Positions 1-14,200 of a stretch of 64,000 bases of DNA are shown here, piece by piece; position 1 is the stretch's first letter, and every line of letters begins with the position of its first letter. The DNA comes from Sacculina carcini (taxonomy: Eukaryota; Arthropoda; Thecostraca; Sacculinidae), in assembly GCA_916048095.2 (NCBI GenBank), contig OU696585.1:186001-250000 (forward strand), written 5' to 3'. A model generated the notes under the pieces. It was given only the letters and a program-made list of their open reading frames with translations, was not told the DNA's origin and searched no databases. The translations under genes were made by a program, and so were the position numbers.

Positions 1-3000
1 TTACCTAAGTGTGCCCTAAGTGTTACCTAAGTGTTACCTAAGTGTGCCCTAAGTGTTACCTAAGTGTGAACTAAGTGTTACCTAAGTGTGCCCTAAGTGT
101 TACCTAAGTGTGCCCTAAGTGTTACCTAAGTGTGCCCTAAGTGTTACCTAAGTGTGACATAAGTGTTACCTAAGTGTGCCCTAAGTGTTACCTAAGTGTG
201 CCCTAAGTGTTACCTAAGTGTGCCCTAAGTGTTACCTAAGTGTGCCCTAAGTGTTACCTAAAGGTGCCCTAAGTGTTACCTAAGTGTGCCCTAAGTGTTA
301 CCTAAGTGTAGCCTAAGTGTTACCCAAGTGTTATCTAAGTGTGCCCTAAGTGTTACCTAAGTGTGCCATAAGTGTTACCTAAGTGTGCCCTAAGTGTTAC
401 CTAAGTGTGCCCTAAGTGTTACCTAAGTGTGCCCTAACTGTTACCTAAGTGTGCCCTAAGTGTTACCTAAGTGTGCCCTAAGTGTTACCTAAGTGTTACC
501 TAAGTGTGCCCTAAGTGTTACCTAAGTGTGCCCTAAGTGTTACCTAAGTGTGCCCTAAGTGTTACCTAAGTGTAGCCTAAGTGTTACCTAAGTCTTACCT
601 AAGTGTTACCTAAGTGTTACCTAAGTGTTACCTAAGTGTGCCCTAAGTGTTACCTAAGTGTGCCCTAAGTGTTACCTAAGTGTAACCTAAGTGTGCCCTA
701 AGTGTTACCTAAGTGTGCCCTAAGTGTGCCCTAAGTGTTACCTAAGTGTGCCCTAAGTGTTACCTAAAGGTGCCCTAAGTGCTACCTAAGTGTGCCCTAA
801 GTGTTACCTAAGTGTAGCCTAAGTGTGCCCTAAGTGTTACCTAAGTGTGCCCTAAGTGTGCCCTAACTGTTACCTAAGTGTGCCCTAAGTGTTACCTAAG
901 TGTTACCTAAGTGTTACCTAAGTGTAGCCTAAGTGTTACCTAAGTGTGCCCTAAGTGTTACCTAAGTGTACCCTAAGTGTGCCCTAAGTGTTACCTAAGT
1001 GTGCCCTAAGTGTGCCCTAACTGTTACCTAAGTGTGCCCTAACTGTTACCTAAGTGTGCCCTAACTGCTACCTAAGTGTGCCCTAAGTGTTACCTAAGTG
1101 TTTCCTAAGTGTGCCCTAAGTGTTACCTAAGTGTTTCCTAAGTGTGCCCTAAGTGTGCCCTAAGTGTTACCTACGTGTGCCCTAAGTGTTACCTACGTGT
1201 GCCCTAAGTGTTACCTAAGTGTTACCTAAGTGTGCCCTAAGTGTTACCTAAGTGTGCCCTAAGTGTTACCTAAGTGTTACCTAAGTGTGCCCTAACTGTT
1301 ACCTAAGTGTGCCCTAACTGCTACCTAAGTGTGCCCTAAGTGTTACCTAAGTGTTTCCTAAGTGTGCCCTAAGTGTTACCTAAGTGTTTCCTAAGTGTGC
1401 CCTAAGTGTGCCCTAAGTGTTACCTAAGTGTGCCCTAAGTGTTACCTAAGTGTGCCCTAAGTGTTACCTAAGTGTGCCCTAAGTGTTACCTAAGTGTGCC
1501 CTAAGTGTTACCTAAGTGTGCCCTAAGTGTTACCTAAGTGTTACCTAAGTGTGCCCTAAGTGTTACCTAAGTGTGCCCTAAGTGTTACCTAAGTGTTACC
1601 TAAGTGTGCCCTAAGTGTTACCTAAGTGTGCCCTAAGTGTTACCTAAGTGTGCCCTAAGTGTTACCTAAGTGTGCCCTAAGTGTTACCTAAGATTGCCCT
1701 AAGTGTTACCTAAGTGTGCCCTAAGTGTTACCTAAGTGTGCCCTAAGTGTTACCTAAAGGTGCCCTAAGTGTTACCTAAGTGTGCCCTAAGTGTTACCTA
1801 AGTGTAGCCTAAGTGTTACCCAAGTGTTATCTAAGTGTGCCCTAAGTGTTACCTAAGTTTGCCATAAGTGTTACCTAAGTGTGCCCTAAGTGTTACCTAA
1901 GTGTGCCCTAAGTGTGCCCTGAGTGTTACCTAAGTGTGCCCTAAGTGTTACCTAAGTGTGCCCTAAGTGTGCCCTAAGTGTTACCTAAGTGTGACATAAG
2001 TGTTACCTAAGTGTGCCCTAAGTGTTACCTAAGTGTGCCCTAAGTGTTACCTAAGTGTGAACTAAGTGTTACCTAAGTGTGCCCTAAGTGTTACCTAAGT
2101 GTGCCCTAAGTGTTACCTAAGTGTGCCCTAAGTGTTACCTAAGTGTGCCCTAAGTGTTACCTAAGTGTGCCCTAAGTGTTACCTAAAGGTGCCCTAAGTG
2201 TTACCTAAGTGTGCCCTAAGTGTTACCTAAGTGTAGCCTAAGTGTTACCTAAGTGTTACCTAAGTGTTACCTAAGTGTTACCTAAGTGTTACCTAAGTGT
2301 GCCCTAAGTGTTACCTAAGTGTGCCCTAAGTGTTACCCAAGTGTACCCTAAGTGTGCCCTAAGTGTTACCTAAGTGTGCCCTAAGTGTTACCTAAGTGTT
2401 ACCTAAGTGTGCCCTAAGTGTGCCCTAAGTGTTACCTAAGTGTGCCCTAAGTGTTACCTAAGTGTGCCCTAAGTGTTACCTAAGTGTTACCTAAGTGTGC
2501 CCTAAGTGTTACCTAAGTGTGCCCTAAGTGTTACCTAAGTGTTACCTAAGTGTGCCCTAAGTGTTACCTAAGTGTGACATAAGTGTTACCTAAGTGTGCC
2601 CTAAGTGTTACCTAAGTGTGCCCTAAGTGTTACCTAAGATTGCCCTAAGTGTTACCTAAGTGTGCCCTAAGTGTTACCTAAGTGTGCCCTAAGTGTTACC
2701 TAAAGGTGCCCTAAGTGTTACCTAAGTGTGCCCTAAGTGTTACCTAAGTGTAGCCTAAGTGTTACCCAAGTGTTATCTAAGTGTGCCCTAAGTGTTACCT
2801 AAGTTTGCCATAAGTGTTACCTAAGTGTGCCCTAAGTGTTACCTAAGTGTGCCCTAAGTGTGCCCTGAGTGTTACCTAAGTGTGCCCTAAGTGTTACCTA
2901 AGTGTGCCCTAAGTGTGCCCTAAGTGTTACCTAAGTGTGACATAAGTGTTACCTAAGTGTGCCCTAAGTGTTACCTAAGTGTGCCCTAAGTGTTACCTAA

Positions 3001-6000
3001 GTGTGAACTAAGTGTTACCTAAGTGTGCCCTAAGTGTTACCTAAGTGTGCCCTAAGTGTTACCTAAGTGTGCCCTAAGTGTTACCTAAGTGTGCCCTAAG
3101 TGTTACCTAAGTGTGCCCTAAGTGTTACCTAAAGGTGCCCTAAGTGTTACCTAAGTGTGCCCTAAGTGTTACCTAAGTGTAGCCTAAGTGTTACCTAAGT
3201 GTTACCTAAGTGTTACCTAAGTGTTACCTAAGTGTTACCTAAGTGTGCCCTAAGTGTTACCTAAGTGTGCCCTAAGTGTTACCCAAGTGTACCCTAAGTG
3301 TGCCCTAAGTGTTACCTAAGTGTGCCCTAAGTGTTACCTAAGTGTTACCTAAGTGTGCCCTAAGTGTTACCTAAGTGTGCCCTAAGTGTTACCTAAGTGT
3401 GCCCTAAGTGTTACCTAAGTGTGCCCTAAGTGTTACCTAAAGGTGCCCTAAGTGCTACCTAAGTGTGCCCTAAGTGTTACCTAAGTGTAGCCTAAGTGTG
3501 CCCTAAGTGTTACCTAAGTGTGCCCTAAGTGTGCCCTAACTGTTACCTAAGTGTGCCCTAAGTGTTACCTAAGTGTTACCTAAGTGTTACCTAAGTGTAG
3601 CCTAAGTGTTACCTAAGTGTGCCCTAAGTGTTACCTAAGTGTACCCTAAGTGTGCCCTAAGTGTTACCTAAGTGTGCCCTAAGTGTGCCCTAACTGTTAC
3701 CTAAGTGTGCCCTAACTGTTACCTAAGTGTGCCCTAACTGCTACCTAAGTGTGCCCTAAGTGTTACCTAAGTGTTTCCTAAGTGTGCCCTAAGTGTTACC
3801 TAAGTGTTTCCTAAGTGTGCCCTAAGTGTGCCCTAAGTGTTACCTAAGTGTGCCCTAAGTGTTACCTAAGTGTGCCCTAAGTGTTACCTAAGTGTGCCCT
3901 AAGTGTTACCTAAGTGTGCCCTAAGTGTTACCTAAGTGTTACCTAAGTGTGCCCTAAGTGTTACCTAAGTGTGCCCTAAGTGTTACCTAAGTGTTACCTA
4001 AGTGTGCCCTAAGTGTTACCTAAGTGTGACATAAGTGTTACCTAAGTGTGCCCTAAGTGTTACCTAAGTGTGCCCTAAGTGTTACCTAAGTGTGCCCTAA
4101 GTGTTACCTAAGTGTGCCCTAAGTGTTACCTAAGTGTGCCCTAAGTGTTACCTAAAGGTGCCCTAAGTGTTACCTAAGTGTGCCCTAAGTGTGCCCTAAG
4201 TGTTACCTAAGTGTGCCCTAAGTGTTACCTAAGTGTGCCCTAAGTGTTACCTAAAGGTGCCCTAAGTGTTACCTAAGTGTGCCCTAAGTGTTACCTAAGT
4301 GTTACCTAAGTGTGCCCTAACTGTTACCTAAGTGTGCCCTAAGTGTTACCTAAGTGTGCCCTAAGTGTTACCTAAGTGTTACCTAAGTGTGCCCTAAGTG
4401 TTACCTAAGTGTGAACTAAGTGTTACCTAAGTGTGCCCTAAGTGTTACCTAAGTGTGCCCTAAGTGTTACCTAAGTGTGCCCTAAGTGTTACCTAAGTGT
4501 GACATAAGTGTTACCTAAGTGTGCCCTAAGTGTTACCTAAGTGTGCCCTAAGTGTTACCTAAGTGTGCCCTAAGTGTTACCTAAGTGTGCCCGAAGTGTT
4601 ACCTAAAGGTGCCCTAAGTGTTACCTAAGTGTGCCCTAAGTGTTACCTAAGTGTAGCCTAAGTGTTACCCAAGTGTTACCTAAGTGTGCCCTAAGTGTTA
4701 CCTAAGTGTGCCCTAAGTGTTACCTAAGTGTGCCCTAACTGTTACCTAAGTGTGCCCTAAGTGTTACCTAAGTGTGCCCTAAGTGTTACCTAAGTGTTAC
4801 CTAAGTGTGCCCTAAGTGTTACCTAAGTGTGCCCTAAGTGTTACCTAAGTGTGCCCTAAGTGTTACCTAAGTGTAGCCTAAGTGTTACCTAAGTCTTACC
4901 TAAGTGTTACCTAAGTGTTACCTAAGTGTTACCTAAGTGTGCCCTAAGTGTTACCTAAGTGTGCCCTAAGTGTTACCTAAGTGTAACCTAAGTGTGCCCT
5001 AAGTGTTACCTAAGTGTGCCCTAAGTGTGCCCTAAGTGTTACCTAAGTGTGCCCTAAGTGTTACCTAAAGGTGCCCTAAGTGCTACCTAAGTGTGCCCTA
5101 AGTGTTACCTAAGTGTAGCCTAAGTGTGCCCTAAGTGTTACCTAAGTGTGCCCTAAGTGTGCCCTAACTGTTACCTAAGTGTGCCCTAAGTGTTACCTAA
5201 GTGTTACCTAAGTGTTACCTAAGTGTAGCCTAAGTGTTACCTAAGTGTGCCCTAAGTGTTACCTAAGTGTACCCTAAGTGTGCCCTAAGTGTTACCTAAG
5301 TGTGCCCTAAGTGTGCCCTAACTGTTACCTAAGTGTGCCCTAACTGTTACCTAAGTGTGCCCTAACTGCTACCTAAGTGTGCCCTAAGTGTTACCTAAGT
5401 GTTTCCTAAGTGTGCCCTAAGTGTTACCTAAGTGTTTCCTAAGTGTGCCCTAAGTGTGCCCTAAGTGTTACCTAAGTGTGCCCTAAGTGTTACCTAAGTG
5501 TGCCCTAAGTGTTACCTAAGTGTGCCCTAAGTGTTACCTAAGTGTGCCCTAAGTGTTACCTAAGTGTTACCTAAGTGTGCCCTAAGTGTTACCTAAGTGT
5601 GCCCTAAGTGTTACCTAAGTGTTACCTAAGTGTGCCCTAAGTGTTACCTAAGTGTGACATAAGTGTTACCTAAGTGTGCCCTAAGTGTTACCTAAGTGTG
5701 CCCTAAGTGTTACCTAAGTGTGCCCTAAGTGTTACCTAAGTTTGCCCTAAGTGTTACCTAAGTGTGCCCTAAGTGTTACCTAAAGGTGCCCTAAGTGTTA
5801 CCTAAGTGTTTCCTAAGTGTGCCCTAAGTGTTACCTAAGTGTTTCCTAAGTGTGCCCTAAGTGTGGCTTAAGTGTTACCTAAGTGTGCCCTAAGTGTTAC
5901 CTAAGTGTTACCTAAGTGTGCCCTAAGTGTTACCTAAGTGTGCCCTAAGTGTTACCTAAGTGTTACCTAAGTGTGCCCTAAGTGTTACCTAAGTGTGACA

Positions 6001-9000
6001 TAAGTGTTACCTAAGTGTGCCCTAAGTGTTACCTAAGTGTGCCCTAAGTGTTACCTAAGTGTGCCCTAAGTGTTACCTAAAGGTGCCCTAAGTGTTACCT
6101 AAGTGTGCCCTAAGTGTTACCTAAAGGTGCCCTAAGTGTTACCTAAGTGTGCCCTAAGTGTTACCTAAGTGTAGCCTAAGTGTTACCCAAGTGTTATCTA
6201 AGTGTGCCCTAAGTGTTACCTAAGTGTGCCATAAGTGTTACCTAAGTGTGCCCTAAGTGTTACCTAAGTGTGCCCTAAGTGTTACCTAAGTGTGCCCTAA
6301 CTGTTACCTAAGTGTTTCCTAAGTGTGCCCTAAGTGTGCCCTAAGTGTTACCTAAGTGTGCCCTAAGTGTTACCTAAGTGTGCCCTAAGTGTTACCTACG
6401 TGTGCCCTAAGTGTTACCTAAGTGTTACCTAAGTGTGCCCTAAGTGTTACCTAAGTGTGCCCTAAGTGTTACCTAAGTGTTACCTAAGTGTGCCCTAAGT
6501 GTTACCTAAGTGTGCCCTAAGTGTTACCTAAGTGTGCCCTAAGTGTTACCTAAGTGTGCCCTAAGTGTTACCTAAGTGTGCCCTAAGTGTTACCTAAGTG
6601 TGCCCTAAGTGTTACCTAAGTGTTACCTAAGTGTGCCCTAAGTGTTACCTAAGTGTGCCCTAAGTGTTACCTAAGTGTTACCTAAGTGTGCCCTAAGTGT
6701 TACCTAAGTGTGACATAAGTGTTACCTAAGTGTGCCCTAAGTGTTACCTAAGTGTGCCCTAAGTGTTACCTAAGAGTGCCCTAAGTGTTACCTAAGTGTG
6801 CCCTAAGTGTTACCTAAGTGTGCCCTAAGTGTTACCTAAAGGTGCCCTAAGTGTTACCTAAGTGTGCCCTAAGTGTTACCTAAGTGTAGCCTAAGTGTTA
6901 CCCTAGTGTTATCTAAGTGTGCCCTAAGTGTTACCTAAGTTTGCCATAAGTGTTACCTAAGTGTGCCCTAAGTGTTACCTAAGTGTGCCCTAAGTGTGCC
7001 CTGAGTGTTACCTAAGTGTGCCCTAAGTGTTACCTAAGTGTGCCCTAAGTGTGCCCTAAGTGTTACCTAAGTGTGACATAAGTGTTACCTAAGTGTGCCC
7101 TAAGTGTTACCTAAGTGTTACCTAAGTGTTACCTAAGTGTGCCCTAAGTGTTACCTAAGTGTGCCCTAAGTGTTACCCAAGTGTACCCTAAGTGTGCCCT
7201 AAGTGTTACCTAAGTGTGCCCTAAGTGTTACCTAAGTGTTACCTAAGTGTGCCCTAAGTGTTACCTAAGTGTGCCCTAAGTGTTACCTAAGTGTGCCCTA
7301 AGTGTTACCTAAGTGTGCCCTAAGTGTTACCTAAAGGTGCCCTAAGTGCTACCTAAGTGTGCCCTAAGTGTTACCTAAGTGTAGCCTAAGTGTGCCCTAA
7401 GTGTTACCTAAGTGTGCCCTAAGTGTGCCCTAACTGTTACCTAAGTGTGCCCTAAGTGTTACCTAAGTGTTACCTAAGTGTTACCTAAGTGTAGCCTAAG
7501 TGTTACCTAAGTGTGCCCTAAGTGTTACCTAAGTGTACCCTAAGTGTGCCCTAAGTGTTACCTAAGTGTGCCCTAAGTGTGCCCTAACTGTTACCTAAGT
7601 GTGCCCTAACTGTTACCTAAGTGTGCCCTAACTGCTACCTAAGTGTGCCCTAAGTGTTACCTAAGTGTTTCCTAAGTGTGCCCTAAGTGTTACCTAAGTG
7701 TTTCCTAAGTGTGCCCTAAGTGTGCCCTAAGTGTTACCTAAGTGTGCCCTAAGTGTTACCTAAGTGTGCCCTAAGTGTTACCTAAGTGTGCCCTAAGTGT
7801 TACCTAAGTGTGCCCTAAGTGTTACCTAAGTGTTACCTAAGTGTGCCCTAAGTGTTACCTAAGTGTGCCCTAAGTGTTACCTAAGTGTTACCTAAGTGTG
7901 CCCTAAGTGTTACCTAAGTGTGACATAAGTGTTACCTAAGTGTGCCCTAAGTGTTACCTAAGTGTGCCCTAAGTGTTACCTAAGTGTGCCCTAAGTGTTA
8001 CCTAAGTTTGCCCTAAGTGTTACCTAAGTGTGCCCTAAGTGTTACCTAAAGGTGCCCTAAGTGTTACCTAAGTGTGCCCTAAGTGTGCCCTAAGTGTTAC
8101 CTAAGTGTGCCCTAAGTGTTACCTAAGTGTGCCCTAAGTGTTACCTAAGTGTGCCCTAAGTGTTACCTAAGTGTTACCTAAGTGTGCCCTAACTGTTACC
8201 TAAGTGTGCCCTAAGTGTTACCTAAGTGTGCCCTAAGTGTTACCTAAGTGTTACCTAAGTGTGGCCTAAGTGTTACCTAAGTGTGAACTAAGTGTTACCT
8301 AAGTGTGCCCTAAGTGTTACCTAAGTGTGCCCTAAGTGTTACCTAAGTGTGCCCTAAGTGTTACCTAAGTGTGCCCTAAGTGTTACCTAAGTGTGCCCTA
8401 AGTGTTACCTAAAGGTGCCCTAAGTGCTACCTAAGTGTGCCCTAAGTGTTACCTAAGTGTAGCCTAAGTGTTACCTAAGTGTTACCTAAGTGTTACCTAA
8501 GTGTTACCTAAGTGTTACCTAAGTGTGCCCTAAGTGTTACCTAAGTGTGCCCTAAGTGTTACCTAAGTGTAACCTAAGTGTGCCCTAAGTGTTACCTAAG
8601 TGTGCCCTAAGTGTTACCTAAGTGTGCCCTAAGTGTTACCTAAGTGTTTCCTAAGTGTGCCCTAAGTGTTACCTAAGTGTTTCCTAAGTGTGCCCTAAGT
8701 GTGCCCTAAGTGTTACCTAAGTGTGCCCTAAGTGTTACCTAAGTGTTACCTAAGTGTGCCCTAAGTGTTACCTAAGTGTGCCCTAAGTGTTACCTAAGTG
8801 TTACCTAAGTGTGCCCTAAGTGTTACCTAAGTGTGACATAAGTGTTACCTAAGTGTGCCCTAAGTGTTACCTAAGTGTGCCCTAAGTGTTACCTAAGTGT
8901 GCCCTAAGTGTTACCTAAGTGTGCCCTAAGTGTTACCTAAGTGTGCCCTAAGTGTTACCTAAAGGTGCCCTAAGTGTTACCTAAGTGTGCCCTAAGTGTT

Positions 9001-11280
9001 ACCTAAGTGTAGCCTAAGTGTTACCCAAGTGTTATCTAAGTGTGCCCTAAGTGTTACCTAAGTGTGCCATAAGTGTTACCTAAGTGTGCCCTAAGTGTTA
9101 CCTAAGTGTGCCCTAAGTGTTACCTAAGTGTGCCCTAACTGTTACCTAAGTGTTTCCTAAGTGTGCCCTAAGTGTGCCCTAAGTGTTACCTAAGTGTGCC
9201 CTAAGTGTTACCTAAGTGTGCCCTAAGTGTTACCTACGTGTGCCCTAAGTGTTACCTAAGTGTTACCTAAGTGTGCCCTAAGTGTTACCTAAGTGTGCCC
9301 TAAGTGTTACCTAAGTGTTACCTAAGTGTGCCCTAAGTGTTACCTAAGTGTGACATAAGTGTTACCTAAGTGTGCCCTAAGTGTTACCTAAGTGTGCCCT
9401 AAGTGTTACCTAAGTGTGCCCTAAGTGTTACCTAAGTGTGCCCGAAGTGTTACCTAAAGGTGCCCTAAGTGTTACCTAAGTGTGCCCTAAGTGTTACCTA
9501 AGTGTAGCCTAAGTGTTACCCAAGTGTTATCTAAGTGTGCCTTAAGTGTTACCTAAGTGTGCCATAAGTGTTACCTAAGTGTGCCCTAAGTGTTACCTAA
9601 GTGTGCCCTAAGTGTTACCTAAGTGTGCCCTAACTGTTACCTAAGTGTGCCCTAAGTGTTACCTAAGTGTGCCCTAAGTGTTACCTAAGTGTTACCTAAG
9701 TGTGCCCTAAGTGTTACCTAAGTGTGCCCTAAGTGTTACCTAAGTGTGCCCTAAGTGTTACCTAAGTGTAGCCTAAGTGTTACCTAAGTCTTACCTAAGT
9801 GTTACCTAAGTGTTACCTAAGTGTTACCTAAGTGTGCCCTAAGTGTTACCTAAGTGTGCCCTAAGTGTTACCTAAGTGTAACCTAAGTGTGCCCTAAGTG
9901 TTACCTAAGTGTGCCCTAAGTGTGCCCTAAGTGTTACCTAAGTGTGCCCTAAGTGTTACCTAAAGGTGCCCTAAGTGCTACCTAAGTGTGCCCTAAGTGT
10001 TACCTAAGTGTAGCCTAAGTGTGCCCTAAGTGTTACCTAAGTGTGCCCTAAGTGTTCCCTAACTGTTACCTAAGTGTGCCCTAAGTGTTACCTAAGTGTT
10101 ACCTAAGTGTTACCTAAGTGTAGCCTAAGTGTTACCTAAGTGTGCCCTAAGTGTTACCTAAGTGTACCCTAAGTGTGCCCTAAGTGTTACCTAAGTGTGC
10201 CCTAAGTGTGCCCTAACTGTTACCTAAGTGTGCCCTAACTGTTACCTAAGTGTGCCCTAACTGCTACCTAAGTGTGCCCTAAGTGTTACCTAAGTGTTTC
10301 CTAAGTGTGCCCTAAGTGTTACCTAAGTGTTTCCTAAGTGTGCCCTAAGTGTGCCCTAAGTGTTACCTAAGTGTGCCCTAAGTGTTACCTAAGTGTGCCC
10401 TAAGTGTTACCTAAGTGTGCCCTAAGTGTTACCTAAGTGTGCCCTAAGTGTTACCTAAGTGTTACCTAAGTGTGCCCTAAGTGTTACCTAAGTGTGCCCT
10501 AAGTGTTACCTAAGTGTTACCTAAGTGTGCCCTAAGTGTTACCTAAGTGTGACATAAGTGTTACCTAAGTGTGCCCTAAGTGTTACCTAAGTGTGCCCTA
10601 AGTGGTACCTAAGTGTGCCCTAAGTGTTACCTAAGTTTGCCCTAAGTGTTACCTAAGTGTGCCCTAAGTGTTACCTAAAGGTGCCCTAAGTGTTACCTAA
10701 GTGTGCCCTAAGTGTGCCCTAAGTGTTACCTAAGTGTGCCCTAAGTGTTACCTAAGTGTGCCCTAAGTGTTACCTAAAGGTGCCCTAAGTGTTACCTAAG
10801 TGTGCCCTAAGTGTTACCTAAGTGTTACCTAAGTGTGCCCTAACTGTTACCTAAGTGTGCCCTAAGTGTTACCTAAGTGTGCCCTAAGTGTTACCTAAGT
10901 GTTACCTAAGTGTGCCCTAAGTGTTACCTAAGTGTGAACCAAGTGTTACCTAAGTGTGCCCTAAGTGTTACCTAAGTGTGCCCTAAGTGTTACCTAAGTG
11001 TGCCCTAAGTGTTACCTAAGTGTGCCCTAAGTGTTACCTAAGTGTGCCCTAAGTGTTACCTAAAGGTGCCCTAAGTGCTACCTAAGTGTGCCCTAAGTGT
11101 TACCTAAGTGTAGCCTAAGTGTTACCTAAGTGTTACCTAAGTGTTACCTAAGTGTGCCCTAAGTGTTACCTAAGTGTGCCCTAAGTGTTACCTAAGTGTA
11201 ACCTAAGTGTGCCCTAAGTGTTACCTAAGTGTGCCCTAAGTGTGCCCTAACTGTTACCTAAGTGTGCCCTAACTGTTACC
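1..11280 (+). repeat. Higher-order repeat domain 1 (offsets about 4.3 and 4.9 kb)
   Basis: Rare variant units recur in the same order at large offsets. Variant N (TTACCTAAGTC) has its GTC at 592, 4,893 and 9,788, giving offsets of 4,301 and 4,895 bp. The sequence AACTGCTACC, rare elsewhere, starts at 1,063, 5,364 and 10,259, the same two offsets. Near the left edge E (67 and 4,412), D (155 and 4,500), I (260 and 4,605) and C (309 and 4,654) are offset by 4,345 bp. The 44-bp change is four units missing from the second copy between C-J and H. All offsets are multiples of 11. Partial extra copies lie between the full ones (AACTGCTACC also at 1,316, 3,736 and 7,630), so the domain is nested rather than a simple tandem. 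The right edge is approximate. Confidence 0.8.
1650..3365 (+). repeat. Near-perfect 946-bp tandem duplication (86 units)
   Basis: Two adjacent segments match marker for marker at an offset of exactly 946 bp, which is 86 units or 43 dimers. The shared markers are the rare AAGAT at 1,690 and 2,636, the J-K junction at 1,821 and 2,767, the rare CTGAG at 1,921 and 2,867, E at 2,058 and 3,004, and J-L at 2,336 and 3,282. The two copies diverge on the right near 3,365, where one continues B-B and the other B-A. On the left the match weakens where the second copy has a D unit and the first has B. So many private markers in common make this a recent duplication. A related segment recurs around 6,770-7,200 with partly different variants. 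Confidence 0.88.
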
Positions 11281-14200
11281 TAAGTGTGCCCTAAGTGTTA
11301 CCTAAGTGTGCCCTAAGTGTTACCTAAGTGTTTCCTAAGTGTGCCCTAAGTGTTACCTAAGTGTTTCCTAAGTGTGCCCTAAGTTTGCCCTAAGTGTTAC
11401 CTAAGTGTGCCCTAAGTGTTACCTAAGTGTTACCTAAGTGTGCCCTAAGTGTTACCTAAGTGTGCCCTAAGTGTTACCTAAGTGTTACCTAAGTGTGCCC
11501 TAAGTGTTACCTAAGTGTGATATAAGTGTTACCTAAGTGTGCCCTAAGTGTTACCTAAGTGTGCCCTAAGTGTTACCTAAGTGTGCCCTAAGTGTTACCT
11601 AAGTGTGCCCTAAGTGTTACCTAAGTGTGCCCTAAGTGTTACCTAAGTGTGCCCGAAGTGTTACCTAAAGGTGCCCTAAGTGTTACCTAAGTGTGCCCTA
11701 AGTGTTACCTAAGTGTAGCCTAAGTGTTACCCAAGTGTTATCTAAGTGTGCCCTAAGTGTTACCTAAGTGTGCCCTAAGTGTTACCTAAGTGTGCCCTAA
11801 GTGTTACCTAAGTGTGCCCTAACTGTTACCTAAGTGTGCCCTAAGTGTTACCTAAGTGTGCCCTAAGTGTTACCTAAGTGTTACCTAAGTGTGCCCTAAG
11901 TGTTACCTAAGTGTGCCCTAAGTGTTACCTAAGTGTGCCCTAAGTGTTACCTAAGTGTAGCCTAAGTGTTACCTAAGTCTTACCTAAGTGTTACCTAAGT
12001 GTTACCTAAGTGTTACCTAAGTGTGCCCTAAGTGTTACCTAAGTGTGCCCTAAGTGTTACCTAAGTGTAACCTAAGTGTGCCCTAAGTGTTACCTAAGTG
12101 TGCCCTAAGTGTGCCCTAACTGTTACCTAAGTGTGCCCTAACTGTTACCTAAGTGTGCCCTAAGTGTTACCTAAGTGTACCCTAAGTGTTACCTAAGTGT
12201 GCCCTAAGTGTTACCTAAGTGTGCCATAAGTGTTACCTAAGTGTGCCCCAAGTGTTACCTAAGTGTGCCCTAAGTGTTACCTAAGTGTGCCCTAACTGTT
12301 ACCTAAGTGTGCCCTAAGTGTTACCTAAGTGTGCCCTAAGTGTTACCTAAGTGTTACCTAAGTGTGCCCTAAGTGTTACCTAAGTGTTACCTAAGTGTGC
12401 CCTAAGTGTGAACTAAGTGTTACCTAAGTGTGCCCTAAGTGTTACCTAAGTGTGCCCTAAGTGTTGCCTAAGTGTGCCCTAAGTGTTACCTAAGTGTGCC
12501 CTAAGTGTTACCTAAGTGTGCCCTAAGTGTTACCTAAAGGTGCCCTAAGTGTTACCTAAGTGTGCCCTAAGTGTTACCTAAGTGTAGCCTAAGTGTTACC
12601 TAAGTGTTACCTAAGTGTTACCTAAGTGTTACCTAAGTGTTACCTAAGTGTGCCCTAAGTGTTACCTAAGTGTGCCCTAAGTGTTACCCAAGTGTACCCT
12701 AAGTGTGCCCTAAGTGTTACCTAAGTGTTACCTAAGTGTTACCTAAGTGTGCCCTAAGTGTTACCTAAGTGTGCCCTAAGTGTTACCCAAGTGTACCCTA
12801 AGTGTGCCCTAAGTGTTACCTAAGTGTGCCCTAAGTGTTACCTAAGTGTTACCTAAGTGTGCCCTAAGTGTTACCTAAGTGTGCCCTAAGTGTTACCTAA
12901 GTGTGCCCTAAGTGTTACCTAAGTGTGCCCTAAGTGTTACCTAAAGGTGCCCTAAGTGTTACCTAAGTGTGCCCTAAGTGTTACCTAAGTGTAGCCTAAG
13001 TGTTACCTAAGTGTTACCTAAGTGTTACCTAAGTGTTACCTAAGTGTGCCCTAACTGTTACCTAAGTGGGCCCTAACTGTTACCTAAGTGTGCCCTAAGT
13101 GTTACCTAAGTGTGCCCTAAGTGTTACCTAAGTGTGCCCTAAGTGTTACCTAAGTGTTTCCTAAGTGTGCCCTAAGTGTTACCTAAGTGTTTCCTAAGTG
13201 TGCCCTAAGTGTGCCCTAAGTGTTACCTAAGTGTGCCCTAAGTGTTACCTAAGTGTTACCTAAGTGTGCCCTAAGTGTTACCTAAGTGTGCCCTAAGTGT
13301 TACCTAAGTGTTACCTAAGTGTGCCCTAAGTGTTACCTAAGTGTGACATAAGTGTTACCTAAGTGTGCCCTAAGTGTTACCTAAGTGTGCCCTAAGTGTT
13401 ACCTAAGTGTGCCCTAAGTGTTACCTAAGTGTGCCCTAAGTGTTACCTAAGTGTGCCCTAAGTGTTACCTAAGTGTGCCCTAAGTGTTACCTAAGTGTGC
13501 CCTAAGTGTTACCTAAGTGTAGCCTAAGTGTTACCCAAGTGTTATCTAAGTGTGCCCTAAGTGTTACCTAAGTGTGCCATAAGTGTTACCTAAGTGTGCC
13601 CTAAGTGTTACCTAAGTGTGCCCTAAGTGTTACCTAAGTGTGCCCTAACTGTTACCTAAGTGTTTCCTAAGTGTGCCCTAAGTGTGCCCTAAGTGTTACC
13701 TAAGTGTGCCCTAAGTGTTACCTAAGTGTGCCCTAAGTGTTACCTACGTGTGCCCTAAGTGTTACCTAAGTGTTACCTAAGTGTGCCCTAAGTGTTACCT
13801 AAGTGTGCCCTAAGTGTTACCTAAGTGTTACCTAAGTGTGCCCTAAGTGTTACCTAAGTGTGCCCTAAGTGTTACCTAAGTGTGCCCTAAGTGTTACCTA
13901 AGTGTGCCCTAACTGTTACCTAAGTGTTTCCTAAGTGTGCCCTAAGTGTGCCCTAAGTGTTACCTAAGTGTGCCCTAAGTGTTACCTAAGTGTGCCCTAA
14001 GTGTTACCTACGTGTGCCCTAAGTGTTACCTAAGTGTTACCTAAGTGTGCCCTAAGTGTTACCTAAGTGTGCCCTAAGTGTTACCTAAGTGTTACCTAAG
14101 TGTGCCCTAAGTGTTACCTAAGTGTGACATAAGTGTTACCTAAGTGTGCCCTAAGTGTTACCTAAGTGTGCCCTAAGTGTTACCTAAGTGTGCCCTAAGT

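Noticed and set aside
5862..5872. CTTAAG palindrome in a unit of TGGCTTAAGTG type
   Set aside because: A single two-base variant of a B unit; no conserved flanks or recurrence suggest a site.
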